A stretch of 64,000 nucleotides of DNA from Crossiella cryophila. GTDB taxonomy: Bacteria; Actinomycetota; Actinomycetes; Mycobacteriales; Pseudonocardiaceae. Shown one piece after another: positions 9,123 to 18,259 of this stretch; positions within the stretch are counted from its first letter, which is position 1; each line of letters begins with the position of its first letter. Both the position numbers and the translations under genes were made by a program. A model generated the notes under the pieces. It did not search any database. It worked only from the letters and a program-made list of their open reading frames with translations, and was not told where the DNA came from. The stretch covers positions 2,356,001 to 2,420,000 of the forward strand of contig NZ_JACHMH010000001.1 of assembly GCF_014204915.1 (NCBI RefSeq), read 5' to 3'.

Positions 9123-10219
9123 TCGAACAGGAAACGCAGCGCCCACGCCGCCGTCGCTGGCCCTACGTGATCCTGACCGCCGCCACCGTCACCGCGGTCG
9201 GCGTGACCGCGGTGCTGGTGCTGGGCCAGGGCGGGGATGCCAAGGCGGACAAGGGAAACCAGCAGACCAACAGCAAGACCAGCAAGGTGCTGCGGAGCAC
9301 GCTGGAGGAGCACGAGGAGCTGTCCGGCAAGCTCGGCTACAGCGGCAAGTTCGACGTCACCGCGGCCGGTGGCGCCGGGGTGATCACCTGGCTGCCCAAG
9401 CCCGGTGACCACCTCGGCCGCGGCGACGCGGTGTACAAGGTCAACGACAAGCCGGTGCCGTTGTTGTTCGGGGACAAGCCGTTCTGGCGCAAGCTGGAGT
9501 CCGGGATGGACAAGGGCGCCGACGTGAAGATCCTGGAACAGAACCTCCGGGCGCTGGGCTACACCGGGTTCACCGTTGACGACAAGTTCGACGCCAAGAC
9601 CGCGGCCGCGGTGAAGAAGTGGCAGAAGAAGCTCGGCCTGGAACAGAGCGGCGCGGTCGACCCGGCCTCGGTGGTGGTCCAGCCCGGCGCCTTCCGGGTG
9701 TCCACTGTGGACGCTCTGCTGGGTGCGCCGGCCCAGGGCAAGGTGGTCTCGGGCACCGGCACCACCCGCACGGTCACCGTGGACGTGCCGGTGGAGAAGC
9801 AGTCGCTGGCCCAGGAGGGCGCCGAGGTGGTGGTGAACCTGCCGGGTGGCAAGTCCACCAAGGGCAAGGTCACCTCGGTCGGCTCGGTCGCGGAGAAGAC
9901 CGAGGAGCAGAACGGCGTCGGCGGCGGCAAGACCGTGATCAAGGTCGAGGTGCAGCTCAACGAGCCGGAGGCGGTGGGCAAGCTGGACGCCGCGCCGGTG
10001 CAGGTGGAATTCACCAGCCGCCGCAAGGAAGGCGTGCTCACCGTGCCGATCGGCGCGCTGCTCGCGCTCTCCGAGGGCGGGTACGCGGTGGAGATCGTGC
10101 AGCCGGACGGCAGCGGCAAGCTGGTCGCGGTCGAGCTGGGCATGTTCGCCAAGGGCAAGGTCGAGGTGAGCGGGTCCGGCCTGACCGAGGGCGCCACGGT
10201 GAAAGTGGCCGGACTATGA
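9119..10219 (+). CDS. Membrane-fusion (HlyD/MacA-like) protein with peptidoglycan-binding domain
   Basis: 366-aa protein anchored by one N-terminal helix (about 16-38). The extracytoplasmic part has a PG_binding_1 segment (near 140-175: [15 protein letters not shown], then [17 protein letters not shown]) and beta-rich HlyD/MacA-like regions towards the end. A Gram-positive cell needs no outer-membrane channel, and the wall-binding domain replaces the periplasmic link in such systems. The start was set at ATG 9119, which overlaps the lipoprotein stop. The stop overlaps the ATPase start at 10216. It should link the wall to the MacB-type permease. Confidence 0.9.
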   Translation: MIEQETQRPRRRRWPYVILTAATVTAVGVTAVLVLGQGGDAKADKGNQQTNSKTSKVLRSTLEEHEELSGKLGYSGKFDVTAAGGAGVITWLPKPGDHLGRGDAVYKVNDKPVPLLFGDKPFWRKLESGMDKGADVKILEQNLRALGYTGFTVDDKFDAKTAAAVKKWQKKLGLEQSGAVDPASVVVQPGAFRVSTVDALLGAPAQGKVVSGTGTTRTVTVDVPVEKQSLAQEGAEVVVNLPGGKSTKGKVTSVGSVAEKTEEQNGVGGGKTVIKVEVQLNEPEAVGKLDAAPVQVEFTSRRKEGVLTVPIGALLALSEGGYAVEIVQPDGSGKLVAVELGMFAKGKVEVSGSGLTEGATVKVAGL

Positions 10220-10899
10220 CGCCCGTGATCGAGCTGACCGATGTGTCCAAGGAATACCCGGGCGGCGTGCACGCGTTGCGTGGCGCCAGCCTGCGCATCG
10301 ATTCCGGGGAATTGCTCGCCGTTGTCGGCCCGTCCGGCTCGGGGAAATCGACCATGCTGCAACTCATGGGCACCCTCGACCACCCGAGTTCGGGGATCGT
10401 GCGGTTGCTCGGCCATGAGGTCGAATCGCTGTCGGACCGGCAGCTCTCCGCGGTGCGCGCGCACTGGATCGGGTTCGTCTTCCAGCAGTTCTTCCTGACC
10501 CCGTACCTGTCCGCGGCGCAGAACGTGGCCACCGGACTGCTCTACCACGGGGTGCCGAGGGTGGAGCGGCACAAGCGGGCCGTGCACGCGCTGGAGCGGG
10601 TCGGCCTCGGGCACCGGGTGGAGCACAAGCCAGCCGAACTCTCCGGTGGCGAGCGGCAGCGGGTGGCCATCGCCAGGGCACTGGTCGGGCGGCCGGCCAT
10701 CGTGCTGGCCGACGAGCCGACCGGCGCGCTGGACTCGGCCTCCGGGCGCGGGGTGCTGGACCTGTTGCACGAGTTGCACGAGGACGGCACCACGATCGCG
10801 GTGATCACGCACGACATGGAGATCGCCCGCTCGCTGCCGCGCCGGGTGGAACTGCTCGACGGCATGGTGCGGCACGACAGCGGGCTGGTGGCGGCATGA
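10216..10899 (+). CDS. ABC transporter ATP-binding protein (MacB-type)
   Basis: 227-aa ATPase with Walker [10 protein letters not shown] (near 39), signature [15 protein letters not shown] (near 143) and Walker [17 protein letters not shown] (near 162). It pairs with the permease encoded immediately downstream and the membrane-fusion protein immediately upstream, all linked by 4-bp ATGA overlaps. The set lipoprotein, MFP, ATPase and permease is a complete MacAB-like exporter and lies next to a two-component system. Export of a macrolide, peptide or lipid is plausible; no substrate is evident. Confidence 0.94.
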   Translation: MTPVIELTDVSKEYPGGVHALRGASLRIDSGELLAVVGPSGSGKSTMLQLMGTLDHPSSGIVRLLGHEVESLSDRQLSAVRAHWIGFVFQQFFLTPYLSAAQNVATGLLYHGVPRVERHKRAVHALERVGLGHRVEHKPAELSGGERQRVAIARALVGRPAIVLADEPTGALDSASGRGVLDLLHELHEDGTTIAVITHDMEIARSLPRRVELLDGMVRHDSGLVAA

Positions 10900-12122
10900 T
10901 CAGACGGAGATCCACCGCGCCGGGCGAGCTGCCGAAACTGCCGCGCTCGGCCCGGATCAGCGTGCTGGACCTGGTGCGGGCCGGGCTCACCGGCGTCTTC
11001 GGCCGCCCGGCGCGGGCGATCCTGTCCGCGCTTGGCATCGCGATCGGGGTCGCGGCCATGGTGTCCGTGCTGGGCATCTCCGCCTCCAGTCAGGCCGAAC
11101 TGCAGGCCAAGCTGGCCGCCTTGGGCACCAACATGCTCAAGGTCGGCGCCGGGCAGACCATGTTCGGCGACGCGGCCAAGCTGCCGGAGGACGCCTCGGC
11201 CATGGTGCGCAACATCCGCTCGGTGCAGCAGGCGGCCTCGGTGGCCGCACTCAAGGCCAAGGTGTTGCGCAGCGACAAGGAGAACCCGAACAACACCGGC
11301 GGGCTCAGCGTCGAGGCGGTCGAGCAGAACCTGCTCGAACCACTGGGCGGCAAGATCAAGTCCGGTGCCTGGTTCAACGCGGCCACGGCCAAGTACCCGG
11401 CCGTGGTGCTGGGCAGCGTGGCGGCGCAGCGGCTGGCGGTGACCCAGCCGGGCGAGCAGGTCTTCCTGGGCGGCAAGTGGTTCACCGTGATCGGCATCCT
11501 GGAACCGATGCCGCTGGCCGAGGAGCTGGACCGCTCGGCCATGGTGAGCTGGCAGGTGGCCAAGGAGCAGCTCGGTTTCGACGGTCACCCGACCACGGTC
11601 TACGAGCGTTCGCTGGAGTCCACCGTGGAGCAGGTGCGCAACGTGCTGGCCGCCACGGTGAACCCGAAGAACCCGGATGAGGTCAAGGTCAGCAGGCCCT
11701 CGGACGCGCTGGCCGCGCAGATCCAGGCCAAGGCCACCTTCACCACGCTCTTCCTCGGGCTGGGCGCGGTGGCGCTGCTCGTGGGCGGCGTCGGGGTGGC
11801 GAACACGATGGTGATCTCCGTGCTGGAACGGCGATCCGAGATCGGTCTGCGGCGCTCGCTCGGGGCGGGTCGCGGACAGGTGCGGGCGCAGTTCCTCACC
11901 GAGGCGGTGTTGTTGTCCGGGCTTGGCGGGGTGTTCGGGGTCCTGCTGGGGCTGGGGGTCAGCATCGTCTACGCGATGAGCAACGACTGGCCGGTGGCGC
12001 TTCCGGTGGAGGCGATCGCCGGCGGCGTCGGGGCCTCGGTGCTCATCGGCACCCTGGCGGGGTGGTTCCCCGCCGGGCGTGCGGCCAAGCTGTCGCCGAC
12101 GGTTGCGCTCGCGGCGGCCTGA
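10896..12122 (+). CDS. MacB-like ABC transporter permease
   Basis: 408-aa permease: one N-terminal helix (about 40-65), a large MacB periplasmic domain (about 66-280), and three C-terminal helices forming the FtsX domain (about 285-400). The loop [23 protein letters not shown] (split here as [14 protein letters not shown] then RGQVRAQFL, near 312-334) is the MacB/FtsX coupling motif. The final [15 protein letters not shown] is typical of MacB ends (PxxAL). It is the last gene of the operon, followed by a strong terminator. Confidence 0.93.
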   Translation: MIRRRSTAPGELPKLPRSARISVLDLVRAGLTGVFGRPARAILSALGIAIGVAAMVSVLGISASSQAELQAKLAALGTNMLKVGAGQTMFGDAAKLPEDASAMVRNIRSVQQAASVAALKAKVLRSDKENPNNTGGLSVEAVEQNLLEPLGGKIKSGAWFNAATAKYPAVVLGSVAAQRLAVTQPGEQVFLGGKWFTVIGILEPMPLAEELDRSAMVSWQVAKEQLGFDGHPTTVYERSLESTVEQVRNVLAATVNPKNPDEVKVSRPSDALAAQIQAKATFTTLFLGLGAVALLVGGVGVANTMVISVLERRSEIGLRRSLGAGRGQVRAQFLTEAVLLSGLGGVFGVLLGLGVSIVYAMSNDWPVALPVEAIAGGVGASVLIGTLAGWFPAGRAAKLSPTVALAAA

Positions 12123-12138
12123 GCCGCACACCACAGAG

Positions 12139-12184
12139 ATCAGGCGCCTCTCCCCCGGGGAACGGTAGGGGAGAGGCGCCTGAT
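12139..12184. terminator. Bidirectional terminator
   Basis: A perfect 17-bp stem: ATCAGGCGCCTCTCCCC (12139-12155) pairs with GGGGAGAGGCGCCTGAT (12168-12184), with a 12-nt loop. T-residues follow on the plus strand. It separates the exporter operon from the convergent C39 peptidase gene. Confidence 0.9.
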
Positions 12185-12214
12185 TTCGCTTGTTATTCCG
12201 TAGTCGTATTACGA

Positions 12215-12880
12215 TTATGCGGCGTAGCCCTTTCCACCGATCCAGGTGCCCAGGTTGTGCGTGCTGATCCAGTAGGCGCGCGGCACGTTGGACCAGCCAC
12301 CGCCACCCGCTCCCTCACCGGCCGGGTCGGCGATCAGCACCGTGTTGCCGTAGTCGCCGTAACCGACGATCGCGACGTAGTGGTAGATGGTGCCGCCCGG
12401 GTAGCCCGGCGGGCGCCAGCCGCTGATCACGTTGGCCACCATCGGGTAGCCGTTGTCCAGGTTGAGCAGCACATCCCGCTTGAGCAGGTCCCGCTGGGCC
12501 TGGGTGGGCGGGTCGTACATGTTCTTGGCCGCGAACCACTGGGTGTTCGCGAACCGGTTGAGCGCGTTGCGGACCAGGCCGATGTGGTCGGTGCCGCCGG
12601 TGTGCGTGCCCATGTAGTTGGCCAGCGTCTGCTGGCTGGGCGGACTGACCCGGGTGCTCAGCGCGATCCAGGTGGAACCGGGACCACACCAGTAACCGGT
12701 CTGCTGTCGTTGCCAGCTGTAGTTGAGAACTCGGCTTTGCGCCTGCACACCCAGGTCGTGAGAGGCGATGGCCGCCGCCTTCTCCGGTGCCGGGGCCTCT
12801 GTGGCGGTTGCCAGACCGGCGCTGCCCATCAGCAGGGCGACGGCGCTGACCAGCACCATCGTGATGAGTCGTCGAGTCAT
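12215..12880 (-). CDS. Secreted C39-family-like cysteine peptidase
   Basis: 221-aa exported protein with a signal peptide (basic MTRRLIT, hydrophobic 7-22, cleavage near ATA/TEA). The mature domain is a papain-like C39 fold: oxyanion Gln and nucleophile Cys in QTGYWCGPGS (Cys65), His in YHYVAIVGYGD (about 167) and Asp in LIADPAG (about 185). ATG 12880 was chosen because GGGAG lies 6 nt upstream and it starts a clean signal peptide; an in-frame start at 12922 lacks both. It is divergent from a winged-helix regulator. It may be a bacteriocin-leader-type or wall peptidase; the substrate is unknown. Confidence 0.85.
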   Translation of the reverse strand: MTRRLITMVLVSAVALLMGSAGLATATEAPAPEKAAAIASHDLGVQAQSRVLNYSWQRQQTGYWCGPGSTWIALSTRVSPPSQQTLANYMGTHTGGTDHIGLVRNALNRFANTQWFAAKNMYDPPTQAQRDLLKRDVLLNLDNGYPMVANVISGWRPPGYPGGTIYHYVAIVGYGDYGNTVLIADPAGEGAGGGGWSNVPRAYWISTHNLGTWIGGKGYAA

Positions 12881-13015
12881 GCTCGCTCCCGTCCTTGCCA
12901 GTTGCGGTAGTGGAAGTTTCACTGGACGGTGGGTGTTTTGGCTTTCTTATTCACCTATATCTGAAAAGCGCAGGTCCAGTTAGCTTTCGCGGTGTTCGGG
13001 GAAGTGAGACCGCCC

Positions 13016-13993
13016 ATGCTGCGAATACATTTCACACCGGAGGACCTGGGGCGGACCAGGGTGGCCAATGCGCCCGATCCGCTCTGGGAGTCGATGCTCA
13101 GCCTGCACCGGTTGCGCGCCAGGGACGGCACGCTGGTGTTCGGCCAGTGGCGCGCGCGGGTGCGCGGCGGGCTGGCCACCGCGCAGTGCCGCCCGGAACT
13201 GCGCATGCTGCTGCCGCTGGTGCCCCAGCGCGGTTATTTCCCGGACTTCCTCACCCCGGCCGATGCCAGGTCGGGCTGGCAGGCCGGGATAGACGCGCTG
13301 CTGCACACCCCGGCCAGCCGGTTGCGCTCGGAACTGGAGCTGCTGGCCGGCCGCCAGCACCTGCCGTCCTGGGCGGCCGGACTGGCCGATGGCGACCCTG
13401 ACCTGCTGCAACGGCTGGCCGCCGCGCTGACCGCGTACTACGAGCTGGCGGTGGCCCCCTTCAGCGGCGCGTTGCAGGCCCACCTGGACGCCGACCGCGC
13501 GCTGCGGGCCCGTTCGCTGCTCGACGGCGGCGCGGAGGGCCTGCTGGCCGGGCTGCGGCCGATGATGCGCTGGCAGAACCCGGTGCTGGAGGTGGACTAC
13601 CCGACCGAGCAGGAACTGCACCTGGACGGCAGGGGGCTGCTGCTGGTGCCCTCGTTCTTCTGCTGGCGGCACCCGATCAGCCTGCTGGACCCGACCCAGC
13701 CGCCGGTGCTGGTCTACCCGGTGGAGAAGGACCCGGCCTGGTTCGGCGGCCCGGCCGAGTCCACCGAGCAGGCGGTGGCCGCGTTGCTGGGCAGCACCAG
13801 GGCGGCGGTGCTGGCCACCGTCGGCATCGGCTGCACCACCGGGGAGCTGGCCCGCCGCCTCCGGATCTCCCCGGCCTCGGCGAGCCAGCACACCACGGTG
13901 TTGCGCAACGCGGGCCTGATCACCAGCCGCCGCAACGGCCCGGTGGTGCTGCACACCCAGACCCCGCTGGGCGCCCGGCTGCTCCGGCCCTGA
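13016..13993 (+). CDS. ArsR-like winged-helix regulator (DUF5937 type)
   Basis: 325-aa protein: a long N-terminal alpha/beta region typical of the DUF5937 family (starting MLRIHFTPEDLGRTRVA) and a C-terminal winged helix (about 255-325). The helix-turn-helix is visible as TTGELARRLRISPASASQ followed by HTTVLRNAGLITSRRNG, the ArsR pattern. ATG 13016 is preferred to the upstream GTG 12992 because similarity to the family begins at MLRIHF. It is convergent with the DUF1906 gene with no spacer and divergent from the C39 peptidase. The ligand is unknown. Confidence 0.85.
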   Translation: MLRIHFTPEDLGRTRVANAPDPLWESMLSLHRLRARDGTLVFGQWRARVRGGLATAQCRPELRMLLPLVPQRGYFPDFLTPADARSGWQAGIDALLHTPASRLRSELELLAGRQHLPSWAAGLADGDPDLLQRLAAALTAYYELAVAPFSGALQAHLDADRALRARSLLDGGAEGLLAGLRPMMRWQNPVLEVDYPTEQELHLDGRGLLLVPSFFCWRHPISLLDPTQPPVLVYPVEKDPAWFGGPAESTEQAVAALLGSTRAAVLATVGIGCTTGELARRLRISPASASQHTTVLRNAGLITSRRNGPVVLHTQTPLGARLLRP

Positions 13994-15223
13994 TCACCAG
14001 GTCCGGTCCACGAAGTTGCTGTCCACGTAGATCTCCCAGCCGTAGTGCGATTCCAGGTGGCCGCCGGTGTACTGCTTGATCCGCCGCCGCTGCCACATGT
14101 CCCCGCGCACGTACCGGCTCTCCACGTTGGCCGCGCCGTCCCAGTGCGCCATCCAGATGTGGTCCGGCAACGGGAAGCCGGGCGCGTTGGCGATGGCCTG
14201 GATACCGGTGGCGGCACTGCTGTAGACGCCGGTGCGGTAGCCACGCTGGTGCACCCGGATGATCCAGGAACGCAGGTAGTTCAGCACCGCGTCCCGGCAT
14301 TCCCCGTTGCCAGGGTCGAAGCTCTCCATGTCGTTGTAGATCGTGCTGCCACCGCCGATGCCCAGCCGCCCGGCCTGGTGCGCCGCGTCATCCCCGTCCG
14401 CCCAGCCCTGGTGACCCGCGTTGGCCGGGTCGATCTTGTTGCGGAACCCGGTGCACGGGGCCTGCAGCCCGACGTAGACCGGCAGCAGCCGCCAGCCGCG
14501 GTTGGTCTGCCGGTGCACCCAGTCCCAGCTCAGGAACCGTTGGCTGCACGCCTTGCTGATGCCGCCGATGTAGATGCCGACCGCACGGTAGGGCGAGTAC
14601 TTCAGCCAGGTGTCCATGCCCTCGTTGGCCGGCGCGGTACAGGTGTCGAACCCGTGCCCGGTGAAGTCACCCGGCGTGTTCACCCACGAGGTGGTCCGCG
14701 GCAGCGCCTCGGTCACCGACCGGGCCGCCATCGGCACCGCGCGCGCGGTGAGCCGCGCCGAGTCCAGCACCGCCCGGATCCCCGCCACCGAATCCCCGTA
14801 GGAGGCCGTGACCAGCACTCCCGCCGCAGGCACCTGCAGGCTGATCTCGTGCCCGGCGGTCTCCGGCAGCACCGCCACCCCGGCCGCCCCCGCACCCGCC
14901 GTCACCGTGTCCGACCGGACCGGCGCCTCCGCCAGGGGTTCGATCAGCAGCGCCTCGGTCCGACCCACCACAGTGGACGGACAGATCGGCTGATCTCCCT
15001 GCTTCCCCAGGTAAACCACGTTCTGATCGAACCGGACACACCGCCGCGGCGCGGCGTCCAGGTCGACCACCTCCCACGACCCAGGCACCAGCACCTGGTA
15101 GCCCCGGTAGTCCACCAGCCGTAACGGTTCCGCAAGTGCGTCCGGAGTGGACAGTCCGGCGGTAAGTCCTAAAAGGACGACCAATCCGCGAATCGGGTGT
15201 GCTGACAGGGACCTGAGCGGCAT
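13994..15223 (-). CDS. Secreted DUF1906 (Rv2525c-like) glycoside-hydrolase-like protein
   Basis: 409-aa secreted protein: signal peptide (residues 1-31, hydrophobic core GLVVLLGLTAGL), an N-terminal domain of about 130 residues with two Cys, then the DUF1906 TIM-barrel domain from about 185. That domain starts GFDTCTAPANEGMDTWL and includes YIGGISKACSQRFLSWDW. DUF1906 proteins such as Rv2525c resemble glycosidases and act at the cell wall; the M. tuberculosis protein is Tat-exported and affects beta-lactam sensitivity. The mature C-terminus is short after FVDRTW. Its stop codon abuts that of the convergent regulator. Confidence 0.86.
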   Translation of the reverse strand: MPLRSLSAHPIRGLVVLLGLTAGLSTPDALAEPLRLVDYRGYQVLVPGSWEVVDLDAAPRRCVRFDQNVVYLGKQGDQPICPSTVVGRTEALLIEPLAEAPVRSDTVTAGAGAAGVAVLPETAGHEISLQVPAAGVLVTASYGDSVAGIRAVLDSARLTARAVPMAARSVTEALPRTTSWVNTPGDFTGHGFDTCTAPANEGMDTWLKYSPYRAVGIYIGGISKACSQRFLSWDWVHRQTNRGWRLLPVYVGLQAPCTGFRNKIDPANAGHQGWADGDDAAHQAGRLGIGGGSTIYNDMESFDPGNGECRDAVLNYLRSWIIRVHQRGYRTGVYSSAATGIQAIANAPGFPLPDHIWMAHWDGAANVESRYVRGDMWQRRRIKQYTGGHLESHYGWEIYVDSNFVDRTW

Positions 15224-15454
15224 GATGCCTCCCGGATGCGCGCTGCGCTCGACCAGCAGCGTGCCACCGCACCCCGAACCGCGCCGGACCGCGCCACGTT
15301 ATCCACCCCGAAGGGTGAGTCCCACGACGCCCAGCTCAGCCCCCCGGCAACCGAGCCTGCATGATCCCCGGAATGCCCCGCCCCCTGTCCGGACCCCGTG
15401 ACGGACGGCAAAAACGCCCCCACCACGACATCGCGGAAGCCCAACGCCCACAAC

Positions 15455-15618
15455 AGCCAACACGGCGTACAAGAACGGCCAACACACCGTACGACAACGG
15501 CCAACACTGGGTACAAGAACGGCCAACACGCCGGGGAGGGGTTCGGGTTTGAACCCCCTCCGCGCGTGTTGGCCGTTGTCGTACCGAGTGTTGGCCGTTC
15601 TTGTACGCCACGTTGGCC
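15455..15618. repeat. GGCCAACAC palindromic array, copy 2 (22-bp period)
   Basis: Four direct units carry A/GGCCAACAC at 15455, 15477, 15499 and 15521, exactly 22 bp apart, joined by spacers of the type GTACAAGAAC. A central hairpin (GGAGGGGTTC, loop, GAACCCCCTCC at about 15534-15561) follows. The units then return inverted as GTGTTGGCC at 15566 and 15588 and a variant at 15610, again 22 bp apart. Each left unit can pair with a right unit, giving a long segmented palindrome. It shares design and 9-mer with 3405-3545. Two hairpins GGGCGAAGCCC follow at 15644-15654 and 15694-15704. Confidence 0.85.
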
Positions 15619-15742
15619 GTTTTGGGACGCCAACCAGGCAGGCGGGCGAAGCCCGGGAACGCTGCGGCTAGGCGGTTCACACGCGCCGCGACCGGGCGAA
15701 GCCCGAACAGGCGGCCGGGGTGGCTTTTCAACACTCCCCGAG

Positions 15743-15893
15743 CGGTTCCCCCATCCCCGTCAGCCTGGAGAGGACACACCACATCCCGGGCAAGCGGCCT
15801 GCAACCTGCCGCCGCCCTAGCCTCTCAACCGCAACGGGCCGCTTGCCCGGGATGTGGTTTGGTATCGGAAGGCTGACGGGGATGGGGGAACCG
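15743..15893. repeat. Two-stem palindromic element, copy A
   Basis: The outer stem is a perfect 24-bp inverted repeat (15743-15766 with 15870-15893; begins CGGTTCCCCCATCCCC). A symmetric 12 x 12 nt internal loop follows. The inner stem is a perfect 21 bp (15779-15799 with 15837-15857; contains CCCGGGCAAGCGGCC). The 37-nt terminal loop runs from TGCAACCTGCCGCCGCC to CCGCAACG. The loop ends are shared, in reverse orientation, with the element at 16160-16299 although the stem sequences differ. No convincing gene covers it. Confidence 0.85.
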
Positions 15894-15922
15894 TACGAGC
15901 ACTGCTCTTTGCTCTTGCTCTT

Positions 15923-16090
15923 GTTCTTGACTTTCCCCCCCATCCTTTGATTCCTGCCCGTCCGGCGAGGACGATCTTGACTGTCGCTCGGGTACCTCAG
16001 CACCAGAGGCCACAAGCGCAAAGATCAAGAGCGGAAAAGATGGCCTCGCCGGCCGGGCAGACCACCGGAGGGGGGAGGGCAGATCAAGAA
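15923..16090. repeat. Third nested palindrome between the two paired elements
   Basis: The outer arms are GTTCTTGA (15923-15930) with TCAAGAAC (16083-16090), next to opposed C6 and G6 runs. The inner stem is CTGCCCGTCCGGCGAGG (15953-15969) with CCTCGCCGGCCGGGCAG (16043-16059), one mismatch, then TCTTGA (15974-15979) with TCAAGA (16024-16029). It resembles the neighbouring elements in nesting, but I see no shared loop sequence. Confidence 0.65.
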
Positions 16091-16159
16091 CCGGGATGAG
16101 CGGGTTGCGGGGCTGGGCAGGCTGCCGGGGCCTGAACCAGCGTGGCTCCGAGGGCTCGC

Positions 16160-16299
16160 GTGTTCTCCGCACGGCCTTCCGCAAGCCAACCACACCCCGA
16201 GGAGCGGCCCCCGTTGCGGATTCGTGGGCAGGCGGCGGCAGGTTGCAGGGGCCGCTCCTCGGGGCGCGGTCAGCAAGCTCCAGGCCGTACGGAGAACAC
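16160..16299. repeat. Two-stem palindromic element, copy B (inverted)
   Basis: The outer stem pairs 16160-16176 (GTGTTCTCCGCACGGCC) with 16283-16299, one mismatch. The internal loop is symmetric, 18 x 18 nt. The inner stem CCCCGAGGAGCGGCCCC is perfect over 17 bp (about 16195-16212 with 16248-16264). The 36-nt terminal loop reads, on the minus strand, TGCAACCTGCCGCCGCC, then about 11 variable bases, then CCGCAACGG, as in copy A. The stems differ from copy A while loop and architecture are kept. Confidence 0.85.
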
Positions 16300-16344
16300 A
16301 CGAGAACCCTCGTCGTGGGGTTTTACCCCAACCCCAACCCACCA

Positions 16345-18180
16345 CTAAAAGTTCGACAGCACCTGTGCCACAACCTTCTCCAGCGACCGGGCATCCTGCG
16401 AGTCATAAGCCTTCGCCCGCGAAGCCCGCGCGATCCGCTCCAGCACCCGCAAATCGCTGCTCTCCCCATAAGCGATCGGAAAAACCCGAACCGACCGCTC
16501 CGGACTGTGCTGCCGCAGATCCGCGACCAGACTCTCCAGGTTCTCGTCCTCCGGATACCGGTTCGCCCCGTCGCTCAACAGCACCACCGCGTTGATCCGG
16601 GTCGGATCCAGGTGTTGCCGCATCTCCCGCTGTACCTGCCGGATCGTCGCGTACAACGCGGTATCGCCGCGCGCCACCAGCTTTTCCACCTGTTTCCGGT
16701 ACCCGGGCAGCACCGCCGACACCGGACCGGATTCCACCAGCACCCGCCACGGCGTCGATTCCCCTGGCGCGGCCGAACTGAACGTCCACAACCCCAGCCG
16801 GTCATCCGGTGCCAGGTTGTCCAGTGCGGGTCCGACCGCCGCCGCTTTCGCCGCGTCCAACCGGGTCGGGCCGCCGGGCACCGCAGGGTCGGCCATTGAT
16901 CCCGACACGTCGATGACCATCAAGACGTTGGCGCGCTTGCGATGTTGCTGCCACACCTCCGGCAGCTTCGCCATCACCGGGCCCGACGGCGTCCGGATCA
17001 GCTTCAGTTCCCGGTCCGTCAGCAGCCCCTTCTCCCGGCTGAGTTCCGGGCCTGCTTTCCCTTCCGCGTCCCGGAAACCGGCCGCCATGAACTGTTCCCG
17101 CTTCCCCGACAGGTAAGTCTGGAAATCCTTGGCGATGTCCTTGCGCACGGGGTCGGTGTCCGGCCAGTCCAAGGCCAGGTACGGGTTGTCCGACATCAGG
17201 GTGCCGTCGTTGGGGTAGACCGCGACCAGGGGGACCTTGGGCGGTTCCGCCTTGCCCTCGGTGCGGCCTTCGGGCTGGCCGCGGTTGAAATCGACGATGG
17301 ACTTCTCCTCCACCGTCACCGCGCTGATGTAGTCCAGGCCGCTGGCGTTGGGGCCTCGCCCGGCCTCGTACAGGTTCTGCAGGAAGGTCAGGGTGGTTTC
17401 GCCGTAGTGCACGACGCTGTTCTCCACGCCCTTGACGTAGGCCACGGCCTTGGGGTCGGCCAGGTCTGCCTCGGTCAGGTCGTCGGATCTGCCGGTGCCG
17501 GCGAAGAAGGTGGCGATGGTGGCGTGCAGGCCGGAGGTGGACAGGTTCGGGTTTGTCTTGCCCAGGCGGAAGGCGCCCCACTCCGGGTGGCCGTACTGCG
17601 CCCAGCCCGCCGGGTTCTGGGCCAGCTCCAGCAGGGTGCGCCAGCCGATGGGCTTGTCCGGCCAGCCAAGGGCCTCCGCCATTGGGCGGGGCATACCGAC
17701 CACCAGTGGGGACTTGGCCAGGCTGACCGCCTCGCGGTCGGCGGTGGGGGAGACGCCGGTCGGCTTGTCGGGGCATTGCAGGTGACGTTGCTGGGCGACC
17801 TTGAGCCAGGTGGTCGCGGCCGGACTCCAGGCGTCGGGGCGGACATCGCCCATCTGCTGGGTGTTCCAGCCACACGCCATGCCCTCCACCGCGCCGCCAC
17901 TGCCCAGCGCCGAGGACTTCACCACCCGCGCCGCCGCGCACTTGTCCCGCACCGGGCGCCGGGCCGCGTTGTAGTCCTTGGCCAGCGTGCTCATCAGGTC
18001 GGCCTTCTCCGGCGAGACCACCACGGTGATCTCCACCCGCTCCCCGGCGCACTCCGCCGCGGTCGGTGGCGGGTCGGAGTCCAGTCCTGGCAGGAACACC
18101 ACCAGCAGCAGCACCGCGCCGAAGAGCGCCAGCCCGACGAACGGCCACCGCAGCTGCCGCAGCAGCCCGTCACCAGCCAT
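16345..18180 (-). CDS. Membrane-anchored substrate-binding and VWA domain protein
   Basis: 611-aa protein: one N-terminal helix (WPFVGLALFGAVLLLVVFLP, about 12-31), an extracytoplasmic type-2 solute-binding domain (about 45-370) and a C-terminal von Willebrand A domain (about 415-600). The VWA domain has an intact metal site, DVSGSMAD, plus DDRLGLWTFSS and VVLLSDGANRYPED. ATG 18180 is preferred to 18204 because GAGGGGG lies just before it. Actinobacteria often carry this fusion; a role in sensing or holding an extracellular ligand is inferred. A second substrate-binding membrane protein lies nearby at 23206-24756. Confidence 0.85.
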   Translation of the reverse strand: MAGDGLLRQLRWPFVGLALFGAVLLLVVFLPGLDSDPPPTAAECAGERVEITVVVSPEKADLMSTLAKDYNAARRPVRDKCAAARVVKSSALGSGGAVEGMACGWNTQQMGDVRPDAWSPAATTWLKVAQQRHLQCPDKPTGVSPTADREAVSLAKSPLVVGMPRPMAEALGWPDKPIGWRTLLELAQNPAGWAQYGHPEWGAFRLGKTNPNLSTSGLHATIATFFAGTGRSDDLTEADLADPKAVAYVKGVENSVVHYGETTLTFLQNLYEAGRGPNASGLDYISAVTVEEKSIVDFNRGQPEGRTEGKAEPPKVPLVAVYPNDGTLMSDNPYLALDWPDTDPVRKDIAKDFQTYLSGKREQFMAAGFRDAEGKAGPELSREKGLLTDRELKLIRTPSGPVMAKLPEVWQQHRKRANVLMVIDVSGSMADPAVPGGPTRLDAAKAAAVGPALDNLAPDDRLGLWTFSSAAPGESTPWRVLVESGPVSAVLPGYRKQVEKLVARGDTALYATIRQVQREMRQHLDPTRINAVVLLSDGANRYPEDENLESLVADLRQHSPERSVRVFPIAYGESSDLRVLERIARASRAKAYDSQDARSLEKVVAQVLSNF

Positions 18181-18259
18181 GGATCCCCCTCGCCAACTCG
18201 GCATACCTATCGTTGTCGAGCGGACACGCTCAGTGGTTACGGCCCAGCCGCCGAAAGGG

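Noticed and set aside
15455-15618. CRISPR-like array of short repeats
   Set aside because: The conserved part is only 9 bp and the period 22 bp, far below CRISPR sizes, the right half is inverted, and no cas gene is near.
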